Shown here: positions 1 through 11,932 of the stretch, one piece after another
Numbering within the stretch: the first letter of the stretch is position 1
How the letters are laid out: each line of letters opens with the position of its first letter
Origin: Coffea arabica
Lineage: Eukaryota > Streptophyta > Magnoliopsida > Gentianales > Rubiaceae
Length of the DNA stretch: 64,000 nt
Direction of reading: 5' to 3'
Assembly: GCF_036785885.1 (NCBI RefSeq)
Contig: NC_092323.1
Coordinates: forward strand, 13,400,501-13,464,500
Made by a program: the position numbers and the translations under genes
Notes under the pieces: generated by a model
Told to the model about the DNA's origin: nothing
The model's database searches: none
The model's input: only the letters and a program-made list of their open reading frames with translations

Positions 1-2
1 TG

Positions 3-2449
3 TCTCCATGGGGTGAAAACCTTCAGATTGTTCGAAGATGTTGCGACTCAATTTCATGGAAAGTATCTCGAGAAAACTCAGCCACAGTGGAGAACATCAG
101 TGAAGAAGATTGGTGGTTTGAGGATGTGGCTACTCTTCGCATTGATCACTTCATAAGGATCATAGTAGCCATAAGAGCAAAAGGGACAAAATCAGAAAGT
201 ATAGGTTCATGTATCATGCGATACGCAGAAAAATGGTTGCCAGATATAGATGCAGGTAAAGCAATAAAAAGACGTGGATATAGTCAAAATGAGGTACAAT
301 GGAGTGTCACAACTGGCAAGAGCCTGGAAGGGGTCATTGGACAGAATAAGGAGCATAGAATGATCATAGAGAGTCTAGTAAGTATACTGCCACCTCAGAA
401 GGAAGCTGTTTCTTGCAAGTTCCTTCTGTGGATATTGAAGATGGCCCTAGTGTTTTCAATATCCCCAGCTTTAATCTCAGAGCTCGAGAAAAGAGTTGGA
501 ATGGTTTTGGAAAAAGCAAATGTGAATGATCTGCTGATACCAACTTATACAGTAGGAGATCAAGGGAAGATGGTAAAGTGAGTTCCAACCTTCTCTTTAG
601 CTCAACTTCAAGATTTAATTGTCTAAGAAGATGTCTATATAGTACTTCCAAACCCTTTTTCAAAAGTATACTTTCCAAGTAAAATGATAAGTTCCTCTAA
701 ATGTTCCCCACATTATGTTGGTTACCCAGGATGACCAATGACTGGACAATGCACAACATAGACGTTGTCCAAAGGATTTTGGAGTACTTCTTGATATATG
801 AACAGCAGCAGCAGCTGCTGCTGCAACAAAATCCAGGGACATTGACTGTTGGCAAACTCCTTGACAACTATCTAGCAGAAGTTGCAAGAGATCCCAATCT
901 CTCCATCTCTAAGTTTCAAGTTTTAGCTGAATCTTTGCCTGAAAATGCTCGAACATGTGATGATGGTCTCTATAGAGCCATTGATACTTATCTCAAGGTT
1001 ATCAGTCTACCTTTTCCAATTCTAAATCCATTATATTTCCATAAAATATATTACCATATTTGAGACACTAACAATCTGGTTTCCTACAGACTCATACTTC
1101 ACTATCAGAACAAGACCGCAGAAGGCTAGGCAAAATCATGAACTGTGAGAAGCTGTCAATTGACGCATGTATGCATGCAGCACAAAATGACAGGCTGCCC
1201 CTACGAACTGTAATCCAGGTAACTGCAGTAAATAATCTGGAAAAGACATTGTTATGGCAGCACCCAGCCTCTAGGCAAATGGCATAATGAGCCTTTTGTG
1301 CTGTAAAATGCACCTAATTTTTTAAGATACAAGCACATATCTTAATCTCATCATGACTCTTTACATATCTGAAAATTTCAGCTTCATATGACAGGACTTA
1401 GTTAAATAGTTAGACATTTAACAAAGATATGAGAAACTGATAGGAAGCTCAGTTTTCCAGGCAAGGCTGCAAGCAATCTAATTTGTGCTAAAATCTTGAC
1501 AACTATAAAAACTTATCGGTTTTTACTGTTCAGGCATGTCATTTTATCAACACAAAGAAAGCTGACATTTTAAGTGAAAGAGGAAAAATTAAGCAGTTGA
1601 AGAAGTATTTTGAATAATCTCTTCAATTTGATCAGAAGAATCATCTCATAAGCTGTTATGTCGTTCTCATCATCTCATAAGCTATTATGTTGCCTTTTTT
1701 TTTCAAGGTTTGGCATCAATAGATAATTTTCTAAATTTTGTTCATAGCTACACGTGGGTGTCTTGCACTAGATTTCTAACTCAGTAATAAAAAATATAAA
1801 CTTAAAAGACCTGCACTGCTGCACGCCTCATAACATATATCATGATTGAAGCAAAACTCTTGATACATCTTGATACAAAGGTACTAAAGTATGATGGTAA
1901 ATGACAAGGATAATGTCCAGGTACTTATGAAAACCTTTAATATGTTTCAGAAGATAATATGAGTGCTAGTGAAGGAAAGAATGGGTATCTTTATGACAAG
2001 CCAATAAACAACCATGTTTTCTTCTAAGATTTTGTGCTTACTTAGAAGAACATCTCTGACCTTGCAAAGTGACATAAATACAGGTTTTGTTCTCAGAACA
2101 GGTAAAGATGAGGGATATAATACAAGGAAAGGATAACTGTGATGATAACCCTGATCAAGATGGAAGCTGGCTATGTACAAAGAAGGAAGTCAACACTCTC
2201 AAAGCAGAATTAGATATAGTAAAGGCCAAAATGGAAGAATTGCAGACGGACTATTTTGAGTTGCAGCAAGAATATGAAAAACTAAATAACAAACACAAGA
2301 GCTTATCAAGTTGGACATTTAAATGGATGAAAATTAAAAAGTCTTCTCTTGCCCAGGCCAAAACTGTTGAGGAAGAAGCTGATGACGGCCACCCTAGATC
2401 ACACTCAGGCCATAAAACCAAGTTCCACAGGAGGGTATCAATTTCCTAA
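3..2449 (+). CDS. NPH3/RPT2-like (NRL) protein, 3' part; 5' end outside window
   Basis: Exons 3-577, 730-997, 1090-1218 and 2084-2449 join in frame across GT-AG introns and end at TAA. The visible protein (about 445 residues) begins inside the linker with SPWGENLQIVRRCCDSIS, then carries the NPH3 domain: DWWFEDVATLRIDHF, YAEKWLP, DVVQRILEYFL, DTYLK, CEKLSIDACMHAAQNDRLPL and VLFSEQVKMRD. A heptad-like coiled coil (KEVNTLKAELDIVKAKMEEL) follows, then a basic tail ending RRVSIS. The N-terminal BTB domain must lie upstream. Family members are substrate adaptors for CUL3 ubiquitin ligases at the plasma membrane, acting in phototropism, auxin-linked growth or defence. The intron at 1219-2083 holds a short direct repeat near 1640-1690. 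Subfamily is undecided: At5g67385-like, or DOT3-like by gene order. The family call is firm. Confidence 0.9.
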
Positions 2450-3358
2450 AGTTCCCCCTACCTAAGATCCGAAAGCTTTCTGAACTCGTTGTAGAAGACA
2501 GTAGCAGTTAAGTTTTGGATAAAATGGGCTAGTTGGAGCCTGTTCACGTGCTGTGAGTTTTTTTTTTTTAAAACCTCATTTCTCTTTCATAGACATGGCT
2601 TATATGTTTGTGCAAATGTGTAAGAAATTTTAGTCATTCCTCTGGAACACATGAACAAAATATAACCTTCCAGTCCTTGTAGTAAGCAACTAAGTCTCGA
2701 TAACATGAAAGACACATTTCAAACATGTAATCCTTTGAGCCACGAATAACATACATTTGCGATCAGAGTGCAGCTTCTCTGTCAACATACTTTCTAATGA
2801 TTGCAGATCTATAATCCTCTACAAACCAGATGAAGTAAAAATTTCCTAGAGGAAACCAAAGAACAACTATCTGTGCATTAATTTCTCAATAAGCACAGAA
2901 TTAACCAACTCATGGCTTGTCAATGGCTTGCAAAGCAAAAGCAGTAAAAGACAATGAGTATGCACATGCTATCAATTATCAACCTCCAACAGTTCAAAGC
3001 AAATATTATGTTTAGTGGTTGAAGGAAAACATCACAATCCGGTAGAGCAGAGCTTGATAACATCAGTGATGTCAATCAAAAAAAGTTAGCAAAATTCAGG
3101 TATTAACAACACTATTGGCCAAAAAAAGATTCCAGCTGCCTGTATACTCGTATTAATACTACATCGTCATCTTTCATCATTAACCTTGTTGAAGCTAATA
3201 AAGCTAAAAAGCTAACTTATCAACCCAGCCACATAAATAGCACCAATTCTCATCTCGCATTTCAAAAACTAAATGTTCCAAATTCTACATAGCAATCGAC
3301 TTCATACTTGATCACCAAAATGCTAATTCTCAAATTTGACAGCAGAATATTTTGAATT
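2450..3358. other. Intergenic: facing 3' ends of NPH3-like and uL23m genes
   Basis: About 0.9 kb between two convergent genes. It must hold both 3' UTRs and polyadenylation sites. It is AT-rich with no convincing ORF, RNA gene or repeat. Confidence 0.5.
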
Positions 3359-4026
3359 CTACCTAGCAAAGGACTTCATATTGCTCCACGGGAACTTGGC
3401 AGCCGCTGCACCAGTACTACCCCCACCACCAGGACCATCACGACTATGGCCACCACGACGAGGGGATCCGAACCTCTCTTGCCTGAACCCATTGGACCTA
3501 TCTTTCCTCTCATCAAGCCAATGTGGAGTCCTGGGCTCACCATCCTCCAACATGCTTGATTTTTTCGAGGGCTTAGCCATGTTCTTCTTGTCCTCCTCAA
3601 TCATTCTAATGGGATACACATCAGGTGAAATTGATAAAGGATTTTTCAGGGTCACATAAGCCTTCTTGTAATCTGGTTTCGCAATCAACAGCCCACCTCT
3701 CTTCTTCTTCTTTCCATCCATATTCAAAGTCCTCACTTTGTCAACCTCAAAACCATAAAGGGACTCTAAAACCCTCTTTATCTCAATCTACATGGAAAAA
3801 AAAACCCCACCAGATTAATATGAGAAAAAATGAATAAAAATTCAAACTTTAGTACAAATCAAGAAAAGATATATCCCATCTTGAGGTGGAGAAAAGTACA
3901 TACCTTGGAGGCAGAAGGGATGGTTTTGAGGGCAATTTCCCTAATATTGGAGAAAGAGGAGGGCATGAGGAGCTTAATTGGTAGGTTTGCAAAGTGTACT
4001 ACTCTTCTTCCCAATCTACTTGCCAT
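3359..4026 (-). CDS. Mitochondrial large-subunit ribosomal protein uL23m
   Basis: Two exons on the minus strand: 4026-3904 (41 codons from ATG, MASRLGRRVVHFANLPIK) and 3787-3359 (ending TAG), giving 183 aa. The intron has a GTATGT donor and a TAG acceptor. The uL23 fold is recognised from IEIKRVLESLYGFEVDKVRT followed by NMDGKKKKRGG and DYKKAYVTLKNPLSI. The last ~70 residues are a charged, Gly/Arg-rich tail typical of the plant mitochondrial form. The N-terminus is rich in Arg, Ser and hydrophobic residues with few acids, as in a mitochondrial presequence. The protein should sit at the polypeptide exit of the mitoribosome. It matches what I recall of the Arabidopsis At4g39880 family. Confidence 0.9.
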
Positions 4027-5147
4027 CTTTATGCTTCTGTGCGCGTTTGGGAGTGTGAAAGTGTGTATTTCTGCAGTGATTTTGAGATCGTTCAGAGGTT
4101 TTCTGATCTCTACTTAAAATGATCAGTGGAAGGAGAAAGAAAGGGTTAGCTGTTGGGCCGGGTCGAATTTTGTTGGCTCACTTTTATTGGTTAGCCGTGA
4201 TTTTGTGGATGCAGCCCAACCACCAGCTCCCTCAAGGTGTCGGATTTGCCAAATTGGATTTTAACATAATTTACAGATGCCTCAAAAAAATAATTAAAAA
4301 AAGAGAGAGACTCCATGATCGTATCGTTTCGTGTTTTGATCTTTTGATTTCTAAAATCAATTACTTTACTGAGAATAAACGGAGTTAAAGTCGAAATTAT
4401 TTGTTTATTTGGCTCAACTTCAAGATTGTAAGCATGATTACATATAAAAAATAATTTTCCACAAAAAAAAAAGTTGTAGAAAAACAAATGACGTCAAAAC
4501 ACAGTGTTGGGGTGTTATACATTAGTTGCAAACAAATCAGTGTGTGTAAATAAGGTGTAAATAATGTGTGGTTCTTACTATTAAAATCACCAAAACAAAG
4601 GCAGTTCTATTGCTAATGCTACCAAAAAGATGTACGGCGTACATTGCTCATTAACACAGGACATTAGTCTTTTTGTCGGTACAGTTTCATATGCCAAAGC
4701 TTACATTTCATGTTCAGTTCCAAACCAAGAGAATGTTCCTCTTATGAGGCCCTTTTACTATCCCCCAGATAAAAATAATGATAATAACCTGATAGTACAT
4801 TGTAACAAGTAACAAGACGAAAAGAAGGGCAACCAGAAATGTGAATAGCATGCAGTGGTAGCTCTAGCATTTGCATCTTTGCATCTTCTCTTTGCACCTG
4901 ATAATTTGCATCTTTGCAGATTATCTTTATATCGTCCTCTAAGATAATAAAGAACAGAGTCCAGCTACATTTGATTGACACTTGACACCGGATGAATTTG
5001 ACTAACAAGAACAAACTCAGTACGCTATCCAAAGCGAGGAAGGCTCCTAAAAAATGCCAGCATATTTCCTCACTCATTAACTGATGTTAATGCAAGTAAA
5101 ACCAATCGGCATAGTATACTATCTCCCACATAGCAGTTCATAACATC
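4027..5147. other. Intergenic: uL23m promoter side and ROCK1 3' flank
   Basis: About 1.1 kb between two head-to-tail minus-strand genes. It should contain the uL23m promoter and 5' UTR (near 4030-4300) and the ROCK1 3' UTR (near 4800-5147). I see no further gene or recognisable repeat. Confidence 0.45.
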
Positions 5148-8100
5148 TCATGCCTCCTTTGCTTTGACTCTGTATGGGTACTTCTGGTAGACTGATACGC
5201 TGGTAATCACCAGTGGTAATGCCACAAGACAGTACAAGGAAGGTGGTTTGCCATCAAAGACAAACTGTAACAGAGCAGTGAAGAGAAGTGCAGAAACAAT
5301 GACAAATCCCTGCAGGCATTTTGGACAAGACAAGACAAGACATTAAACGCTTAAACTGCGTGCAAGAGGCAAAGAAAAGAAGGAGATGGAAGCAGGCAAC
5401 AGGAAAAGAAATATGGGTATCAAAGGCGAGACACTTTCCTCAATCACAGGAAAATAATATTGGTATGCTCTAGACCGTGACAATACACCTATAAACTACT
5501 TTATCCAATTGCAAGTAATGCTCATCTTAATAGATATTTCACACTAATTTCCCGAAAAAACACCAAGAGTTGAGATAATACCTAATAACAAAACCCAAAA
5601 CTCAATTGCCAGGAAACATATCATCAATTGAGTAAATGTATTTTCTTTTTTTTCTGATTTATCCTGAAAAAGGCTTGTTATCTCAAGTTTATGGCTGGCC
5701 AGGCTGCTAGCTACCATGTCGACCTTTCTAGAACTAGTTATTTTGGCATCTATAGATGTAGAACTAGGCAGATGAAATAGCAATTGGTGATGGTACACTA
5801 AAACAAAAGCCTTCAACTACAGACAGCCAACCAATTACTAGAAAAGCATCCCACCATATCAGTTCACCCCAAAATATTCTTCTTCCTCTACCCCAGGATT
5901 CCTGCATATGTACCTTTATTGATTGGCCTATATTCTTGCACTCCAAAGCCTATATTTCTTGAAATTAGGCGTCCAAAATTTCTAGGGTATACTTCAAGTT
6001 TTTGATGGATTAGCCTATTGCAAATGGAAAACAAGTATTTATTAGAACAGCATGATTTAAATACTGTCTGCTCCACCCTAACAAATAGTAAAAGTTAAGG
6101 GGCAAGACTTGCCTTTCGTACACCACCAGCATAAGATGTCACAAGGCCAACTAGAATCCCACCAACAGCATTGAATATCACAGGGATCTGAATAAAAGAC
6201 AAAAAGCATGAGAATTTGAAGTATTCAAACACCATCAAATGGCTTGCCTCAAACATCCAAGTCTATCATCAGATGCATAAATCCCAAATGTTTTATGTTA
6301 ACAAACAAAAGCGTATCCTACAATTAACCCTGTTTATCCTCAAAGTGGTTATTTATCTATGAAAAGATCTATATATTAATGCCTTAATAACAAAACTTCA
6401 GAAGATAGCCTACTGGAAGGAATCGGCAACTCCAATAATACGAGGATAGTCATTCACTGAGTAAATAAGCAGAAAAAGATACTGACCAATTTATAATTCA
6501 AAACATGAGGAATTAATTCATTTGACTATTAGTGTCCCATGGACAACTTCCTATGCATAGTCAGAATAAACAAAGTCACAAAAGTAGAATGGCTTCAAAT
6601 TACTGCGCATAACTGAAGTACAAGACAGCACATCTGGCTCAAACCTTAGAAGCACATATGCAAATGTGATATATGTGAAATGTGTATTTGAATGTATTGC
6701 TTATCTAATGGGAGCTTGTTACAATGCAGTGAATGAATCAAATTGACAGAGATAAATTTTGGTCATCAAAGCGTTTCTTTCTAATGATTTTTCCTCCTCA
6801 CTGGTATAGGAAACTCAAACAAGGTACTGATTTCAGCAGAATTACAATTTTACCCTCAGGCCACTTTAACATGATTCAGTGTCCAAGAATAAGAATTAGC
6901 AAGTATAGTTACCAAAGTCAATGGAGTCCAGCCATAAAAAAAGCCATGTTGTCTGACGGCTTCTCCATCAGGAGACTTGTAAAAACTAGCCATCAAGCAC
7001 AAGCTTCCAATAATAGACATCTCTACTGTCATCAAGTATGAGGTGTGTTTCTTAACCTGTTACAGGGACAGGAAGCAAACAAAGTGGATCATTATTCATT
7101 ATAGTGTATAATGTAATTAGCTAGCACTTCAACCATCTATCTTCCGTTATTAAAAACTTTTGCCTACCTGAGATGCCCACTGACACAAAGCAGAAGCAAG
7201 ACCAGATAGTACAGAAGCTACCAACACTGGAATGATTCCACGGAATAGAATTTCTTCAGGATTGCTACTGCTTGAAGCTTTGCTGGAACCTTCACCAACA
7301 CTTAAAAGGACAGCTGCAAGTATTAACAAGAAAAGAGCCCCAATTTGCTGGATTGATTGCTTTTGCCTGTAAAACAAAATCAGAAAACACAGCTGAAAGG
7401 ATTAGAAATCTCAATCGAGCATCAATACTGGCAAGTCTGCAACTGCCTGCTAATTTAGCTACCCAAAATGCAGTTCAGAACCATGGAGAGAATCCTAATA
7501 TTGGCACATTAACATAGCAGAAATCAAGAATTTGCCCAAAAAAAAAACCATTTCAAATAAGAAGCAGCCACTAACACATTGATATCTAAGATAGGCAATT
7601 TATGAGGAACATAAAAAGAAAACTAACACTGACAACGGTAGCAGCATAAAATGATCACTCCTCCTAGGCATATCCATAAATCATAAATGACTGCCAACTA
7701 CAGAAAAATAGTGTTCAACAAAGAATGACAGCATCTCCAGTCAACACTATCCCATGTTACTCCAAAAAAATCAGAGAATGATGGCACAAGTTCTTCAATA
7801 AGCATCCAGGTGCCAAAAACTAACTTCAAGAGGAGATTCAGAAAATTGCTATAACTCTCTCATAAGCCATCTATTTTAAAAGTAAAAGCCTTATACAGAA
7901 ATGAGCTGCATACCTCAATATCATATACGTGAAAAAAGCAGTGAAAAAAAGTTTGGTTTGGTTCAGCATTGAGAACGTCAAAGAATCAAGGTTTCTGTAT
8001 GATATCTGCAACAAGCTATTTTGCAGTGCATATATGGCCGCTGGTAGTCCTGATGCAGTCAAAGAGCCAACTAAAGTCCACTCCTTGAATAGTTTCTTCA

Positions 8101-9603
8101 AAGTACCATCTTTTGCCATAAGAAGAAGAGCACAAATCACCTATGAAGCATTTATAAAGAAGTAAGTTTTCAACAGAAACACAACCATAAAATTAAAGAA
8201 TGAAGTGCATAAGGCAGATGAATTACCTTCACCACCTCGCATGTCAAAACTAAAGAAGTAACAATCACTTCTCTCCTGAGGAAAAACTATTCAAAATTAT
8301 ATTCAAATACTGGAAAAGTACCCTATGCCGACATATGATAAATACACTGTCCTCTAGATGGTAATAACTGATAAATGAATCAAAACCTGTCATTTTGACT
8401 AATAAAAATTCGAATTCACATAGTTCGTGTTGTATAACTCAGTTTCAATTTAGTGATTCCGCATCTTGGTATAAGCAACATGTTTGAATAACATACAATG
8501 GAAGTGTAAATTGCTGGAGGTAATTTGGTTAGCTGTCATTAATATAACTATCCATAGGATTACACTGATATCCATGATGGGCAATATAGCTCACTGTTTG
8601 TTCTCTTGCTCGAGCTCCAGGAGTAGCAGACAAAACATCGTATTTCCACACAGGAAACATCATCGTATTCAATCATCCACAATGCAGTGCAAGGGATGGT
8701 TCTTCAATCGGATTTGTATTCTTGAATAGCAATCACTAACTCTGTTGAACTTCTGAATGAACAACTTTAGCACGAGGCACAGGCTGCTTAAACTTTCACC
8801 AATTCCCATCTCAAACTAACACCAGTAGTTGTTCCGACTTCCGAGTACTAAACCTAACAGCAAACTGGAGTGAAAGCTGGTAAAAAGTAAGACTCTAACT
8901 CTGTATGAAAATGGATAAATGGAGGCAAAAGCTTTCCTTGCTTCATTAAGTTGAGGAACATGCAGTGCCCGCCATGAGACAAACGCCATTCGCATTTGTG
9001 TATACAGATGCTTCCACGTATTCGTACATAGACAGCTTTCTTTTTGACGGTTTACTATACTGTACTAGACAAAGACTCAAGATTTCTAGCACAAGGTAGC
9101 AATGCATAGATATATAACATTACTTCTTAGGATTGACAAATTTTTTTATTTGCAATACTAATTAATTGCCGGCTATTACCCTGAGAACTTTATTATTCAC
9201 TCCAGCTTCCTAAGAATTATTATAATTGGCGGCTATGCCAGCTGATATGATAATCAAAACGATCACTACAAAGATTAACAAGAAAATCAAAACTTAAAAC
9301 AGCAAAGAAATATAAAAACCTTTCCCAAATGCAGGTATATATATATGAAACAAAATATAGCATGATAGAAATCATCATTTCTTCGCCAAAATTAATGAAT
9401 TACATAAAAATGAAAATGACAGAAAAAAATCCAAAGAAAAAGACTAACCCCGTGCACCGTTTGGAGATGAGAGGTTGAGCACCGTATTGTAGCGTGAGCA
9501 GCAAAGAATAGAACCACACTTTTCCGTTAGGGTTAGAAATTTGATCACCGGAGCTGGATTTCGTTACTTTTGACTTGGCCGCCGCCTCCGCTACAGCCGT
9601 CAT
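5148..9603 (-). CDS. ROCK1: ER nucleotide-sugar transporter, ROCK1-like (UDP-GlcNAc/UDP-GalNAc type)
   Basis: Seven exons: 9603-9449, 8275-8227, 8140-7914, 7366-7168, 7056-6913, 6187-6113 and 5309-5148, coding 336 aa. Long near-identical stretches to Arabidopsis ROCK1 (At5g65000, from memory) are visible: LLTLQYGAQPLISKRC, REVIVTSLVLTCEVVK, EWTLVGSLTASGLPAAIYAL, LDSLTFSMLNQTKLFFTAFF, LSVGEGSSK, LCQWASQ, FFYGWTPLTL and GFVIVSALL. This is the NST/CMP-sialic-acid transporter fold of about 10 membrane helices. ROCK1 carries UDP-GlcNAc and UDP-GalNAc into the ER lumen and affects protein quality control and cytokinin responses. The C-terminus KAKEA fits a KXKXX ER-retrieval signal. The intron 6112-5310 uses a GC donor (AAG|GCAAGT). 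The N-terminal ~27 residues are variable and Ala/Ser-rich, so the start is likely but not proven. Confidence 0.93.
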
Positions 9604-10897
9604 GATCCGGCGACCAGGTGGCGGCGATCGCAGAGCTCTGGAGAATGTCTTGGAGGAGCAGTCAAAGTAGTTATTGTATTGAGCAGCTGCTGCTTTTCAG
9701 TTGCTTTGAACCTTCGGAGGCTCCTCTCTGGCACTAATTAACGGAAAAGTGTAGTATAGTCAAAGAAAAGAATATGAAAATGAATATAAAATTACAATTC
9801 AATATCTCATTATTGACAAAAAAAAAAAATTCCCATATTCCAACCCATCTTTTATTTCGTGTACATGACAATAAAAAAAATATTATAATAGATAATGCAA
9901 ACAATTTTTTCGCGTAATTTAATCCAAACTGTATTCCAACAAAAAAAAATTATATGTTAAAAAAAAGAAAATAAATATTTACATAGCATTTGACTGTAAA
10001 GTAAAGTGATTTATTTAATAGCTGGTTCAAATTAGAAAAAGTACGACTTCAAGAATAATATCACGAGATTGGCTCCAAATCAAGATTTGGATGAACTTTG
10101 TGGTTGGGTTTCTCAATTGCTGCTTACAAAGGTTTGATGAAAATAGGCAACAGATGTCGGAATGAGGAGAGACGATGGATGATGAAGGGATGTTGGAATT
10201 TTGGGGGAATAATGTGATTTTTCTTTAAATCCATTTAGTTATTGGACAAATCGGTAACTTATCAGCGCATGCAGATATGAATATGATCTTGCCGTGGAAA
10301 AGTGTCCGTAACTTAATTGCTAATTAACATAAACCAAAAAATGCAAAGCAGTTAATAAGCTGGTTGGTTTGATACGGAATGTTCAGATTGTCCATTTTAA
10401 ATAGGTGCACCTCTCAAGTGGGTTAACTTTTTATTGTTTTTAAATGCGAGGGTTAATGGAACGGTCAAGATCAAGATGAATCACTTTTCGAATTTTAATG
10501 GACTATTTAATACGGAAAATAGATTAATGCGTGAAATGAAAATTTTGAAAAACTTTTATTTTTTGGGCATTTTACCTGATTAAATACCATGGTGAGGTGA
10601 CGTGATATAAAAAAAAAAGTTTTTAACTTCTTTTCAAATAGGATTAATCGTAATTTTTTCACTTAATTCCTAATTGATTGATTTATAATTTTTTTTTTGG
10701 TTATATGTGAATTATCTTATCAATTAAACAACAATTCTTTATCATTATATTAAACAACTATGTGTTTGGATTGATATTAATTACGAAAAAAATGTTTCCT
10801 TACATCATAAAAAATTGTATTTATTCTTAATTAGGAATGGCAACGCGCAGAGGTGGGGAGAGGAGGGACAAAAAAGGGGTCCCCCACCCCAACCCTG

Positions 10898-11061
10898 TTT
10901 GTTTGGATTGAGCATTATTTCCTCAATTTTATTTGTTTATATCATCATTATAATTTCCAATACACCTTTTTATCTTCTCAATTATCTTTTTATCTTACAT
11001 ACATTACAACACAAAAAGTGCTACAGTAGAAATATCCCAAATAACTTACAATCCAAACAAA
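10898..11061. mobile_element. Short TIR MITE with perfect 13-bp ends
   Basis: A 164-bp element with perfect inverted ends: TTTGTTTGGATTG at 10898-10910 and CAATCCAAACAAA at 11049-11061. The inside is AT-rich and includes GTGCTACAGTA. A related sequence, with the same TTGTTTGGAT head and GTGCTACAGTA core, lies at about 38333-38505 in the TLDc pseudogene fragment. No coding capacity; superfamily not assigned. Confidence 0.7.
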
Positions 11062-11560
11062 ATTGTCATTTCTAATAAAAAATACAACCCTAAATTTTTT
11101 AAGTTTGAACACGATCCCCATTTCAACAAAGAATGCACCATCGGTATGGATTCTAATCCATTGTCATACACCAATCTCAGTCCTTGACTTATGATAGGAT
11201 ATAAACGAACTTAATTGTTAAAATTTAACGAAAGTGTGAATAATATGGTCAAATTAGTGTTGCTGAAAAATAATTAAATTTTGTTAGCTTAAAATCTCAT
11301 TTGTATCTCATGTATTAATGCTATATATATATATTTAATGGATTCTAAAAATGTCTATTTTTTATTCAAAAATTTATTTTTAGTTATTTACACTCTCGCC
11401 ATTTTGATTCAGTAAAGGAATTAAAATGAGACTTTTTCTTAAATATATATAAAAAATTTCGAATTTAGGACCTTTCTTGAGTACGCTACTTTCCTGCTAC
11501 CCGTAACCCAATCCATCCCTTCCCCAAAATGACGGAGGATGGACAGAGATCGCAGACGGC

Positions 11561-11577
11561 CACGTGATGCAACTCAT
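11561..11577 (+). promoter_or_regulatory. G-box CACGTG next to ACTCAT motif, ASN promoter
   Basis: CACGTG at 11561-11566 is followed five bases on by ACTCAT at 11572-11577, about 190 bp upstream of the TATA box. Both motifs are known sites for bZIP factors, including the S1-group bZIPs of sugar starvation. Function here is inferred from motif and position only. Confidence 0.4.
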
Positions 11578-11750
11578 GCACCGAATCATTTCCATTTAGA
11601 GAAGATGCACGATCACCTGACCATTGGGGCCCACTGACACGTTTCTAAATCAACGCTCAAACCCTAGTTAAATATCAGTTAAAAGTTAAAACGAGAGAAT
11701 CTTTTATAAAACTAGTAACAATCGACGGCTCTGATCTGCTCACCAGGAAC

Positions 11751-11758
11751 TATAAATA
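11751..11758 (+). promoter_or_regulatory. TATA box of the asparagine synthetase gene
   Basis: TATAAATA lies 182 bp upstream of the ASN start codon. It predicts a transcription start near 11780-11790 and a 5' UTR of about 150 bases. The ATG at 11758 overlaps the TATA box and is probably not transcribed. Confidence 0.6.
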
Positions 11759-11932
11759 TGCCCCCGGATTCAGCAGCCTTATTTCCCAACAGCTGTCTTT
11801 CGTCTCTGTTTCAGAGCCTCCATTTCCACAGGGACGTCTCACACAACAGGAGCATCCATTCCACGCGCTCATACATTCAAATTGGAATACTCGCAGATAC
11901 AGAGATAAAGGGAGAAAGAAGGAGACGCAGCC

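Larger units (their letters stand above)
9604..11750. promoter_or_regulatory. Divergent upstream region of ROCK1 (-) and asparagine synthetase (+)
   Basis: About 2.1 kb between two divergently transcribed genes; both promoters should lie here. It contains a 164-bp TIR element (10898-11061), a 'GGAATGGCAAC...' head at about 10836-10890 resembling the repeat at 48026, and, near the ASN side, an ACGT element and a TATA box. The rest is AT-rich without coding signal. Confidence 0.55.
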
